The translations under genes and the position numbers were made by a program. Below are positions 22,822 to 36,646 of a stretch of 64,000 bases of DNA, piece by piece (positions within the stretch are counted from its first letter, which is position 1; each line of letters opens with the position of its first letter). Origin of the DNA: Bactericera cockerelli (taxonomy: Eukaryota; Arthropoda; Insecta; Hemiptera; Triozidae); NCBI GenBank assembly GCA_024516035.1, contig CM044962.1:3397335-3461334 (forward strand), in the 5' to 3' direction. Under the pieces are notes generated by a model. The model ran no database searches, had not been told where the DNA came from, and saw nothing but the letters and a program-made list of their open reading frames with translations.

Positions 22822-25800
22822 TCACTCACTCTCTCTCTCACACACACTCACTCTCCCTCTCACTCTCTCTCTCAAACTCACTATCTCTCTCTCACTCTCT
22901 CTCTCTCTCTCTCTCTCACTCACTCACTCACTCACTCACTCTCTCACTCTCTCACTCTCTCACTCACTCACTCACTCACTCACTCACTCACTCACTCACT
23001 CACTCCATCTCACCTTGAGGAGAGCCTTGGTTCGCTTGAGATCCCGCTTGAGTCGCTGCATTGGCTCAGCATCAGCGGCCTGGGTCGCTACTCCCTCCCA
23101 CTCACTCACTCACACTCTCACTCACTCACTCACTCACTCGCTCACTCACTCACTCACTCACTCTCACCTTGAGGAGAGCCTTGGTTCGCTTGAGATCCCT
23201 CTTGAGTCGCTGCATGGTCTCAGCATCAGCGGCCTGGGTCGCTACTCCCTCCCTCCCACTCACTCACTCACTCACTCACTCACTCACACTCTCCCTCACT
23301 CACTCACTCACTCTCACCTTGAGCAGAGCCTTGGTTCTCTTGAGATCCCGCTTGAGTCGCTGCATAGTCTCAGCATCAGCGGCCTGGGTCGCTACTCCCT
23401 GGTCTGCTAGGGCGCTCAGGCGTCGCTCCATCTCGTGCCGCTCCCGCAGTAGCGACGAGCGGGAGTCGTGCTCACTCTCTAGCTGCGACTGGAGAGCTGA
23501 GGACAAATGAGGAAAAATAACAAGGATGAAGAAAAAACGTTTTGTCTGGTCTTTTTTTTTTTTCTTCTTCTTTTTTTTTTCTTAAGCTTTATTAGGTAGA
23601 ACAAAAATATATACAGTAAAATAGAATGAAATTATAAAGAAAAATAATAAGATTAAGCAAAGATACAAGAAAAAAAAAAAAGAAACGAGAATGTCCTACC
23701 TAAAGGGCGGGGTTATTGCCTTTGGCAATCTCTTCCACGCAACCCTTATTGGTCTTCTTCTTTTCCTCTGTCTTATCCCGATCAAGCAGAGTCAACGTTG
23801 TTCAACCTCACGGTTGAGATTGGTTGGTCTGGTGCGATAGGAAATACACCTAAATGGTAAGTATTGTGTCACTTCTCGCCCATCAGAGGGGAGGCATACT
23901 ACGGGATGAGCAGACTACAACACAGACCACAAGCATGTACAGTAGCTCCTGTTTCGGGAATCATTTTTCGTCCCCAAAGGATAATATAATAATACTAATA
24001 ATTCCGTGTCCGTCAGACAGGTATTGATACCTAAATCACGGTGGTGAGAGGCTTATAAATATGGACGCCCAAAGCCAATGTCTAGGCTCCTTTCATGTCC
24101 ATTGATTTTATTTGGTTTTAACGTCCTGACTTGAGGTAGACAGGACGAGGGTTTTAACCTCCATTCGCTGAGAATCGTACCAGCTACCCACATTAACCTC
24201 ACTTAGCCTGGGTAGGGCCGGCAATGCCAGCCTTACGTTTTCGGAGGAAATAGATTTTTTTGTGTGAAAAGTCTGCTCCGACCGGGGATCGAACGCAAGA
24301 TCTCTGGACTACGGGCAGTAGTCACAACCGTTCTGCCACGGAGGCATCAAAACTCTTAAATTTAAAAGCCCAATATGTCCGCACGATGGTTAGTATCACT
24401 AGTTTGCGCGGCATTTCCGGCCCTACCCAGGCTGGGTGAGGTTAATGTGGGTAAATAATATAAATATATAATGCTTACCTTTGACTTTCTTCTGTGTGGA
24501 GCACCGGAGAGCCTCTAGCTCCTCATCCTTGCAGCTTAGCTCCTTGCGGTGTTATATATATACAATATACATATATATATAATGCTTACCTTTGACTTTC
24601 TTCTGTGTGGAGCACCGGAGAGCCTCCAGCTCCTCATCCTTGGAGCTTAACTCCTTGCGGTGAGCTTTCCTCATCTGCTCCAGACTCATCTCCACCTTCA
24701 ACTTGGCCTGCTCAAGCATCTGGACCTGAGCAAACAATAAATAAATAAAATAAATAAAATAAATAAAATAAATAAAATAAATAAAATAAATAAAATAAAT
24801 AAAATAAATAAAATAAATAAATAAATAAATAAAATAAATAAATGTGTTTCTTTGTGTTTTATATCACAACTTTAGTGGGTAGCGCAGAATTATAGGACTT
24901 TTCCATATCTTTAATATTCCAATATCTTATTTTTGCCTATAATTCCACCACCGGTCGCTGATTCACATCAAAGCAGCTACTCATTTTTCCTCACGAGGCA
25001 TGAGTGGACCCCGAACACCCAAGTACGGAGCAGAAAAAATCCTGCCCCGCCGGGGATCGAACCCAGGTCAATTATAAGATATACAAGTATACATACAGGG
25101 TGTCCACGTTTTGTTTATAGAAAATTTCAGAATCAATTCTAGGAGACATTCTAAGACTAAAATAATCTTGGGTAATTTTTCGAAAAATGAAAAGAAAAAA
25201 AAAAAAAAAAAAAAACACGAAAAAAATTTTTTCACCTGAAAAATAAACTTTAACTTGTGAAAAAGAAGTGAAAATGGTTCTCAAGTCACTGTATTATGAT
25301 TATTAAGTAAATTTTCCAACTAGAATGTCTAATGCCTGACATTTTGTACCTATTTGCATTCAAAACTGAGTTACTATTTTGTTCGTATATCCGGTTCAAT
25401 AACCAACGCTCATAACCACACGTCCTACACGTGGTAATACTGAGTGCGAAAGCGGTTTCGGGACAAAAAAATATTACGCCTGAATTGTGTAACAGGATTT
25501 GTTAATCTTAGATTTGTTTATGTTAATTCCGGGGCAAAATGACCTTTTTTTAAAGCCAGCCTCCGTGGCGTAACGCTTGTGACTACTGCCCGTAGTCTAG
25601 AAATCCTGAGTTCGATCCCCCGTTGGGGCAGACTTTTCGAAGAAAATTCTGTTCCCTCCAAGATATTTCAATAATAATATAAAAAAAAGAAGCTAAATAA
25701 ATAATAATAAATAAATAAAAAATATATACAAACATGTTAAAAAAAAGGATTAAAATTAATTTATATTTTCCAAGAAATGTTTCTTCGTCAAAACCTTGAA

Positions 25801-28800
25801 TGCCAAGCGATTCCTCAAAGTTCTAAGTTCATCAGGCAATTGATTCCATGATCCAATAGCATTAACTGTAAAACTATTACCCATATGGTTAGTATTGTGA
25901 GGTGGAATAGAGAGATGAGTGGAGCGAGTATTGAGACTATGAAATGAAGAGAGTGTATGAAATGATGAGTGAAGATATGGAGGTGAAGCCTCATTCAAAA
26001 TTCTCCACAGTAAGCCCAATCTCTGATGTTCTAATCTCTTATCAATTGGTAGCCATTGAAGATTTTTTCGATTAGCTGAAACATGATCGAATTTCTTCAA
26101 CCCAAAAATGTATCGAACACAAGCATTCTGAAACGTTTGAAGTTTGTTAAGTAAATTCCCATTGATGTTTGACATAGCAGCTCCAGCATATTCAATCAAT
26201 GGAAATATGAGAGAAGTGCATAGGAGCTGTTTTGTCTTGCGGGGCAAAAACCTTTGCAAACGTTTCAGAGAATGAAACTTTCGATACACTTTTTTACCAA
26301 TTTGAACAACCTGAGAGTTCCATTGAAGATCTGGATCTAAAAGTATTCCAAGATTTTTTACACAAGCAGAAAAAGGAATAGGCTCAGAATTGAAAATGAT
26401 AGAAGATATATGGGACTGAGAAACCCGATGTAAAAGTGGTGGAGACCCTATGATGATAGACTGAAACTTTTTGGGATTTGGGATGATGCCATGGTTGCAA
26501 GTCCAGGTCTTCAAAGCTTCAAGATCTACGTTCATCTTGCAAATAGCTTCATTAATATTATCCACGTAAGTTTCTATGTAGAGTTGTAAGTCATCAGCAT
26601 ATAGATGATATTTACAGTATTTGAAAATAGAGGATATATCATTAATGAATATTGAAAATAGTAATGGACCTAAAATACTGCCTTGAGGTACACCCGCATT
26701 GATAGAAAGTAAGTCAGAGATTGAATCCTGGTTAAAAACATATTGCTGACGAAACCGTAAATAGGTATCAAACCAATAGGAGAAAAATTGAAATGTTTTG
26801 ATAGTTTTGTAAGAAGTATCTCAAAATCAACCGAATCAAAAGCTTTACTAAAGTCTGATAGTAGTAGGATAGTATCTTTAGTATTATCCATACGGTTGAT
26901 CAATGCTGAAGAAGACATCTCAGTTACCTGTCCCGCCAGCTCATCCAGCTCCTCCTCCTGATCCTTGAGCCTCGCCTCCAGCGCGTGCTTCTTCTTCTTC
27001 AGGGCGGCCACCTCCTCCTCCGTGTTGCTGGAGAACTGGAGCTCCTCCAGCTCCGAGGCGAGGCCGGCCAGCTTCGCGTCCTTGAGTTCCAGCTCCAGCT
27101 TCAGACTCTGAGGGGGGGGGGGGGGGGGGGGGGGGGAGAGGGGAAAGTTATGTAAAAAAAAATATAAGGAAGAGTTTTGTAAAAAAAAAAAAAAAAAAAA
27201 AAAATACAGAGAAGAGTTTTGTAGAAAAAAAAAAATCTACAGAGAAAAGTTTTGTAGAAAAAAAAAAATACAGAGAAGAGTTTTAAGGTCCAATACATGC
27301 TAACGCACTCAGGACCCTACTGAAACTTTGTGATTAAAAAGGAAGAATATGATTATATGTAAATAAATATATATTTCAAGTATCTGTTGAAAAAAAAAAA
27401 TTGTAAAAAAAAATCTACAGAAAAAAGTTTTGTAAAAAAATCCACTGACGTAGGTTAGAGATACATTTTATTATTATTATGTATTATTCAGCACTTTATT
27501 AGATATAAATGGACAAATGTACAATACAAATAATTATTTCAACAATTAAAAAAAAAAAATGGAAACAATATATACAATAAAAATGAAAAAGAATAGAAAC
27601 ATAATATATGTCCAAACTAAAGGGCGAGGAAATCTCTTCCACCCAACCCTTTACAACAGTTGAACCTAGATATAAGAGAACGATTTCCAGGTCCAATTTA
27701 CCACTTTATAAGGGCATATAACGTATTTATAAGAGAAACCTGGATAACTCATATCAGGACGTTTCTTAGTTTCTTAAAAATCAGGGCTAAATCGTATTTT
27801 AGAAAAATGATAGAAAAAAACATCTTAGAAATAACCGTAATAATATAATAATAATAATACTCTTTAGTGAAAGGTAACCACCAGGCGAGCTTAATGTTCA
27901 AAGCATTTTCTACCACCTAACCCCCCAAGTCTTATTATTATGTGGTCACAAACTCAAATTAATGAGGAAAAATTCATGCACCGGGTGAGATTCGAACCAA
28001 CGGATCCCTACGCTACCTGGATTACCAGAGTAGCGCGTTAACCACTTGACTACCAGTTAATCACAATATAACCAAAAATTCAAACTAGCTTTACCAATTT
28101 TTTGCATAACTTGAGACTCGAACCACCGACCTCCAGGTTACAACCCATACAGCCATTACAAGTCCGTTATAAAAGTTTTACAAAATTTCACTGGGTGAGA
28201 TTCGAACCAACGGATCCCTACGCTTTCTGGATTACCAGACTAGCGCGTTAAACACTTGACTACCAGTGCACTTTTTCGGTACAAACGTTTAACCAGCCGT
28301 CTACTCACGCTCATACTCATACTTATACTTATACTCACGCTCATACTCATACTTATACTCACGCTCATACTCATACTTATACTTATACTCACGCTCATAC
28401 TCATACTCACGCTCATACTCATACTCACGCTCATACTCATACTCACGCTCATACTCACGCTCATACTCATACTCATACTCATACTCATACTCATACTCAT
28501 ACTCTGCTCCATGGTGTACTTGTCTCCCAGGGCCAGCTCCTTGTCCCTCATGGCTTTCTCCTTCAGGTTCCATACTCATACTCATACTCATACTTATACT
28601 CATACTTATACTCACACTCACACTCACACTCACACTCATACTCATACTTATACTCATACTTATACTCACACTCACACTCACACTCATACTCATACTCACA
28701 CTCACACTCATACTCATACTTATACTCATACCCACACTCATACTCACACTCATACTCATACTCATACTCACGCTCATGCTCTGCTCCATGGTGTACTTGT

Positions 28801-31800
28801 CTCCCAGGGCCAGCTCCTTGTCCCTCATGGCTTTCTCCTTCAGGTTCCATACTCATACTCATACTCATACTTATACTCATACTCATACTCATACTCACAC
28901 TCATGCTCTGCTCCATGGTGTACTTGTCTCCCAGGGCCAGCTCCTTGTCCCTCATGGCTTTCTCCTTCAGGTTCCATACTCATACTCATACTCATACTTA
29001 TACTCATACTCATACTCATACTCACACTCATGCTCTGCTCCATGGTGTACTTGTCTCCCAGGGCCAGCTCCTTGTCCCTCATGGCTTTCTCCTTCAGGTT
29101 CCATACTCATACTCATACTCACACTCATACTCATACTCATACTCATACTTATACTCATACTCATACTCATACTCATACTCACGCTCATGCTCTGCTCCAT
29201 GGTGTACTTGTCTCCCAGGGCCAGCTCCTTGTCCCTCATGGCTTTCTCCTTCAGGTTCCATACTCTTACTCATACTCACACTCATACTCATACTTATACT
29301 CATACCCACACTCATACTCACACTCATGCTCTGCTCCATGGTGTACTTGTCTCCCAGGGCCATCTCCTTGTCCCTCATGGCTTTCTCCTTCAGGTTCCAT
29401 ACTCATACTCATACTCACACTCATACTCATACTTATACTCATACCCACACTCATACTCACACTCATACTCATACTCATACTCATACTCACGCTCATGCTC
29501 TGCTCCATGGTGTACTTGTCTCCCAGGGCCAGCTCTTTGTCCCTCATGGCTTTCTCCTTCAGGTTCCTCTCTTGCCTCAGCTCGTCCTGAAGCAGGGAGA
29601 ACTCCGCGTCGAACCTGCACATCGGGGAAGTAACAAAATATGGCTGGTCAGGTAAAAGTGTGGTTAAGTGGTTCAGTAACAAAACATGGCTAGTCAACTG
29701 AAAGTGTGGTTAAGTGGTTCAGATTGCCCAAGGCATTGACTTCGCCCTGAATAATTACAAAATAATTGTAAATATTAAAATGACTTTGTTGAAAAAAATT
29801 AATGTTTTTTTTTCCATGTTTTAATATTTTGTTGATTGTTTTGTCTATCAATCTATCTATATTCTATTATATTATAGTGGTGTTTTTCGACTTTTTAGTT
29901 ATACATATACACCACGATTGTTTTGTAATTTCCTTCTTGTATATTTGTTTAATCTTTTTCTCTTTCTTTATATTTCATTGTGTTCTACTGTATATATTTT
30001 TTGTTCTACCTAATAAAGCTTAAAAAAAAACTCTTTATAAATAAATATTCATAAAAAAAACACACGCAAGGCTGACATTTCTGACCCAAGTCAGGCCGGG
30101 TGAGGTTATGTGGAAGAGAATGTTGAAGTAACTTCGCAGGACGTTAAACAAAAATAGAATCAATAGACGTGAAAGGAGTCTAGACATTGGATCTGGGCGT
30201 CTATGTATATACTCTTAAACATTCTCATAAGTTCATAACATAACTATGTAGGCACCATTGTCATAACATAATTATGTAGGTACCTATATTATGTTTCTCT
30301 CACAGATCATTGACACGGAATAATTTTTATTGGGTGGAATTCCCACACCCCCGGCCAGGATGGATGGGCCAAGATGACTTTAAAACATTTTTCCTACCTT
30401 CCAATAAAATAAAATTGAATAAAACAATAATAATGGGAGCAAGCCCTGTTAGAGATGGAAATACCTGAGGAATCTATTGATGATAGAAAACAGTTCAGAG
30501 CAAAAATTCAAGATTTTAAAGGATTCAGAGAAAAAGAGAAGAAAAAAACAGGAGCTCCATGGACTGAAGAAGGAAAACAGCAACACAGAGAAAGAATGAA
30601 TAAATATTGGGAGGAAAAAAAGAAGAAGAAAAATTTACAAAATTTTTATTATTATTTACCGTGGTCCCTAGTTGGCCAAATTCGAAACAAAAAAAAAAAC
30701 AAAAAAATGGGAGCAAGCAGTGAGCACACTCGTCACTTACTTCCTCTGCTTCTTCTCGAGCAGGTTGTTGCGGGAGCTCTGCTCCTCTAGCAACAGCCTC
30801 GTGTCTGCCAGCTCACTAATAATAATAATAATGGGAGCAAGCATTGCGCTCACTCGTCACACTTACTTCCTCTGCTTCTTCTCGAGCAGGTTGTTGCGGG
30901 AGCTCTGCTCCTCTAGCAACAGCCTCGTGTCTGCCAGCTCACTAATAATAATAATGGGAGCAAGCAGTGCGCTCACTCGTCACTTACTTCCTCTGCTTCT
31001 TCTCGAGCAGGTTGTTGCGGGAGCTCTGCTCCTCTAGCAACAGCCTCGTGTCTGCCAGCTCACTAATAATAATAATAATGGGAGCAAGCAGTGAGCACAC
31101 TCGTCACTTACTTCCTCTGCTTCTTCTCGAGCAGGTTGTTGCGGGAGCTCTGCTCCTCTAGCAACAGCCTCGTGTCTGCCAGCTCACTGCTCAGCCTCGT
31201 CTGCTTCCTCTTCCACTCGGCCGCCACCTGCCGCTGCTCCTCTGTCTGCTCATGCGCGTCTGCGATCTGACGAGGCCAAGAAAATATTAGGTATTAAAAT
31301 TTATCATAATATTGTGTCCATTTTATTTTTACTATATTTTTTTTTCTTAATTTTTTTTTTAAAGATAAGTCTGGCTGGGGGACTATAAACAGGGAGTAGA
31401 CCAGTATTGGCTTGGTTCTGGGGGCCCTTGTCAATTATAAGCCTCCTTGTAAAGACAGTGGTAGAAGTGATGAGTCATTCCTCCACTGTCTGGCTACCAT
31501 CGTTCACGATGACGCCACCTTATGATGAAGATGAGTGTTTCACAGCCTTTTTTATTTTCTAGCCATGAAACAGGAGCTACTGTAGACGCTTGTGGTCTGT
31601 GTTGTAGCCTGCCCATCCCGTAGTATGCCTCCCCTCTGATGGGCGAGAAGAAGGGCGAGAAGTCATATTTGTGTTATTCACTTTCGCGATATCACAACTA
31701 CTCAAACTCGCTTTACTAAATCTTCGCTGAAACCGGGACTTGAACCACCGACCTCCAGGTTAAAAGTCAATAAATTAAAAGAAAAGGAAGCGGCATTATC

Positions 31801-32524
31801 AATCAAGCTCCTGAGGTCGGTTATTTTTACTATATATTTTCAAGTCAACCAAATTATAGTTAGTAAAGTTTGTTCGTATTTGTTAAAGAAATAATTTATG
31901 TCCATAATTTTGTATTGTATTTTATTTATTGTAATTGAAGTTTGTTCGATTTTGTTATATAATTTATGTGCACAATTTTGTATTGTCTTGTATTATAATT
32001 AATTTATCGTTAATATAGTTTCTTCGAATTTGTTAACTAATTTATGTCCATAATTTTGTATTGTCTTGTATTATAATTTATTAATTTATCGTTAGTAAAG
32101 TTTCTTCGAGTTTGTTAACTAATTTATGTCCATAATTTTGTATTGTATTTTATTTATTGTAGTTGAAGTTTGTTCGAATTTGTTAAATAATTTATTTACA
32201 TAGATTTGTATTGTCTTACATTGTATTTAATTTTATTAAAGATTGTTCGGTTGAATAATTATTTATGAAAGAATGTCAATCAGTATGATGGTTACAAACA
32301 TAAATATGACTACCAAATCTTCCATGACGACCAGCAGACAAAAGACGTATTGAGAAAGCAGAATGTAGAGCAACGCGTGCAGTAAACAAATCACAATAAA
32401 CATGGTAAAAATACTGCCGATAGCTAATACATATCTTAGGTATTCTAGGAAGTAATTATCAATGAAATGGCTTTAAAAGGGCAAGGACTCTGAATGTTAC
32501 AGACCTCTCTTTAAATAAATATTC

Positions 32525-32567
<43 letters not shown>

Positions 32568-35500
32568 TCTATTAGACAGGTCTTTGTGTTCTGAAAGTCT
32601 CTACAATACATAAAAAAAAAAACAGAAATAAAACACTTCAAGGACAACTTCCCGAGGCACTTGTAATTTTATTTGGCATAAATAATATAATACCAAATAT
32701 CAAACGAACATTAGTATTGTTGTTTTCAATTATTCTTGAATGATTGTAAACAATGTTATGTTCTAGAAAAAAAACAATAATAGTAATAATGGATTGCTCT
32801 TTAGTGGAAGGTAACCACCAGGCGAGGTTAATGCTCAGAGCATTTTCTACCACTTAAATCCTCAAGGTTTCGCAAATATTTTAGGCGTTCTGTTTCGCCA
32901 AACCACAAATAAATCTGACAAACTCATTGAAATTAAAAACAACTTATTCGCACTGACAATATGCTTTCTTCTAACGTTAATAGTTCACTGTCGAAAGATA
33001 GAATTGTGATAGGTACCGCTTAAAATGTTTATGAAATTGTGCTTTGACAAACTCATAGAAATTAAAAACAACTTTTCCGTATTAACTTCTATCATGTCAC
33101 TAACATTAATAGTTCACTGTCGAAAGATAGTAGGAACCTACTGTAATTGTAATAGTTACGGCTTTATTGTTTACTAGCCGTTTGCCCGTGCTTTGCAACG
33201 GGACTAAATTTCAAATTTACTAAGGCATGGCCGTACTGCTGGACAGCAATGCCTTTTTGAACTTTTTATAATTTTTCCGGACAAAGCGATAATGGTTTTG
33301 GGGGGGTCAATTCTGAGACATTTTTCGCTATCTCTTACCGTTTTGGCTAAACAACTCCGGACAAACAAACAAACATAGGTAGGTAGGTAGTCCTTTTTTC
33401 TATTTTATATATAGAGATGAGATTAATTTCACAAACCCATAGAAATTAAAACAACTTTTTTCGGACTAACAATATGCTATCTTCTAACATGTCACCAACA
33501 TTAATAGTTTATTATTGATATTATTATTATTAAAAAGACATATGTACACTACAAATAATAATTATTATAGAAAATGGAAACAATATAAACAATAAAAAAG
33601 AAATAAAAATATACACATATATGTCCTAACTAAAGGGCGGGGTTATTGCCTATGGCAATCACTTCCACCCAATCCTTACTGTCGAAAGATAGAATTGTAA
33701 TAGTTACCGCTTCATTGTTTATGTGATTTGACAAACTCATAGAAATTGAAAACAACTTATATTCCACTAGACTAACAGTGCGAGATATGTCACTAACATT
33801 TAACAGTTCACTGTCGAAAGATAGTGCAGTGATGGTTACCGCTTTATTGTTTATGATGTTGCTGAGCCTTGGCATTGTTGATAGTAAGATGCCTATTCTC
33901 TGGAGGCCTTATCTACACCAAGTTCAGTGCGGTGATCTCAATATGGTTCTCAGTAACGTCAGGGGAGTAAAACAAGTTTATCATATTTGTGACAATAATA
34001 ATAATAATATTACTCTTTTGTGGCCTTACCCAGGCTGGATGAGGTTAATGTGGAAGAGTTTACCACAGACAATGACCCCGCCCTTTAGGTAGGACTTTAG
34101 CTTCGTTCTCTTTTTTGTTCTTTTTTCTTTGCTTCATCTATTTAATTTTTCTTTATAACTTTATTGTATTTTACTGTATATATTTTTGTTCTACCTAATA
34201 AAGGTTACTATAATAATAATGTGGGTAGCTGGTACGATTCTTAGGGAATGGAGGGTAACCCCTGTTCTGATGAGGCCGTAGAAAACGTGCTCCACCCTAC
34301 CAACCTCAAACATGAGGTTGAACAATGTTGACTCCAATAGCAACATAAGCTAATATGGGATAAAGGCAAGTGATGAGATATTATAATGCTCCTTAGTGGA
34401 AGGTAACTACCAGACGAGGTTAATGCTCAAAGTATTTAATCCACCTAACCCTCAGAGTCTTATTACTTATTATTATGTGGTCACAAACTCAAATTTATGA
34501 GGAAAATTTCAAGCACTGGGTAGGATTCGAACCAACGGATCCCTATGCTACTTGGATTGCCAGACTAGCGCGTTAACCACTGGACTACCAGTTAATCACA
34601 ATATTATCAAAAACTCAAACTAGCCTTACCATTTTTTTTTACTTAACTTGGGAATCGAACAGGCGACCTCCAGGTTACAACCCATACAGCCATTACAAGT
34701 CCGTTATTAAAGTTTTGCAAAATTTTAATGTATTTTTTTTTTCATGTTGCCAAGTATTTTTTTAATGAACTTTTACTTAGGAAGGTGACGAAAAAACTTC
34801 TTCTAAAATAACTATCGGTCAGCTGATAAAATCTAAGAGTCGGCTTAGGTTTACTAATCCTGTTTCATAATACGGCCCTAAGTGATGACTTAAGTTCTTG
34901 ATTTTGTCTAAAGGGTTGGGTGGAAGAGATTGCCATTAGCAATAACCCCGCCCTTCAGTTAGGACATATGTATATATTTTGTTTATTTTTATTTTCTTGT
35001 TTTTATTATTAATATTGTCAATTTTTATATTTAATTTTTACCATTATTTGTCTGTATATATGTTCTACTAATAAAGAGTTTCTCAATAAATAAATTAATT
35101 TCGACCTTAATTTCAAGCTTTTTTTTAAAGTAAAAATAGACATCTAACGTGAATTTGTGTAATTTTTTTTACAGGTTGAAAGTTTCATGAAAGTTTTTCA
35201 AAGACCTTCTTCCCCCCTGGGATGCTTCTGACATAGAACCTGCCGCCAGTTATAGGAACTTCAGTAGGCGGGGTAGGTAGACGAAACTTATGCAAGCGCT
35301 CACTGCTACGGTATCAAGCTGAGATAGTGTGAGTACTCGAAGTTAAGTAACTATGCAACGGTCACATCGTGAAACAATACAGAATGACATACAGGATGTC
35401 AATAGAGTCCCACCCCACCCCCATATCTCAAGAACGGCTGGGAAATATAAAATACAATACATTCCTTATTAAGGGATAAGGAAATTAAAAACGCAAAAAA

Positions 35501-36610
35501 ACGTATTTTGTTTTTAATTTTTTTGGGGGATTAGGTTTCAGCAAAAAATTTTTTGCCTACATTGCCCAGTCAGGCTGGGCAGTGGACACGGACCAATTTT
35601 AAATTTTTAATTGGAAAGGTATGTCCTTTGGCATATTCTTTTGAAGGTCTCATTGAGAGAAGTTTATTGCAACAAATTTCAGTGAGCTACGAATACCTTT
35701 TTCGAGAAACAGGGTCGTTCGTCTTGGGTTAATATCCCTATGTTCTGAACTATAACTCGTTAAGCGTACGTTCCACAAGGATAAATTTTGTTGATGGTAA
35801 CTTCTTTTATGTATATCATATATGTAGATCATAATGTAAAAAATATATAGTTAAGAAATCTATGCACAGTGACATAGTTGACATACATATCTCAGTACAT
35901 ATCCTAATGTAAATAGCTGTGGAATTTATGCACACAGAGACATATAAGCATATCATAATGTAAATAGGTAAATAAACCATGCTTAGCCTTATACAGGACA
36001 TGGAGAATAACATAGTGTAAATATGTACCAGGAAATTGTAATCCGAGACACCTACATGACGTCACCTGAACGCTAAGTAAACTAGTTAATCATAAACGAT
36101 CATAACATATGTAATGTATGTACGAATGTAATATATGTACGAATGTACATATATTACATAATTACATATGTTATGATACATCAGTATCATAACGTACATC
36201 AATTGTTTTTAATATGAAATACTTGAAAACACTCATCTAGAACACACGTCTGTCCCAGTAGCTGGTAAAGTCGACACTTTGTGAATTCAGAAGTCGCGGG
36301 TTCGAAACCCATCCGAGACATGACAAGTCACTCTCCCATTTGAGATTTTGGCCACATAACAATACGTCTTGGGCTTACTGCTGGAATAACAGGACTTTAT
36401 AGCCCTATTATTATTATTATTTAACTCTTTATTGGTCAACTACATGATACATTCAATTAAATTAGGACATGAAAAAAAAGAACACAATAGAATATGTAGT
36501 GGACCAAGGGGCGAGGTTAAAGCCTGTGTCTTTCTCTTCCACCGAACCCCATTTTTTTTTTGTTGTAATGAATCGGACAGTATAAAAAAGGCGATAATAT
36601 TTAAAAAATG

Positions 36611-36646
<36 letters not shown>

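Larger units (their letters stand above)
32890..33860. repeat. tandem units around 'ttcactgtcgaaagatag'
   Basis: Units of about 130-150 bp (GACAAACTCATAGAAATTAAAAACAACTT ... TAATAGTTCACTGTCGAAAG ... CGCTTTATTGTTTATG, written here in pieces) occur about five times. They are interrupted by a Helitron-like element and an L-tail. Class unknown; possibly a satellite. Confidence 0.65.

Noticed and set aside
22580..23410. 276-codon Leu/Ser/Thr/His-rich frame on +
   Set aside because: CT/CACT microsatellite plus antisense of myosin exon copies.
28256..29655. Very long (HT)n, (ILIL)n and (SMSM)n reading frames
   Set aside because: They are translations of the TACTCA hexamer in three frames on both strands; the exon fragments inside belong to the - strand myosin gene.
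33778..34092. 104-codon hydrophobic + strand frame
   Set aside because: It crosses tandem repeat units and an L-tail head with no splice or start support.
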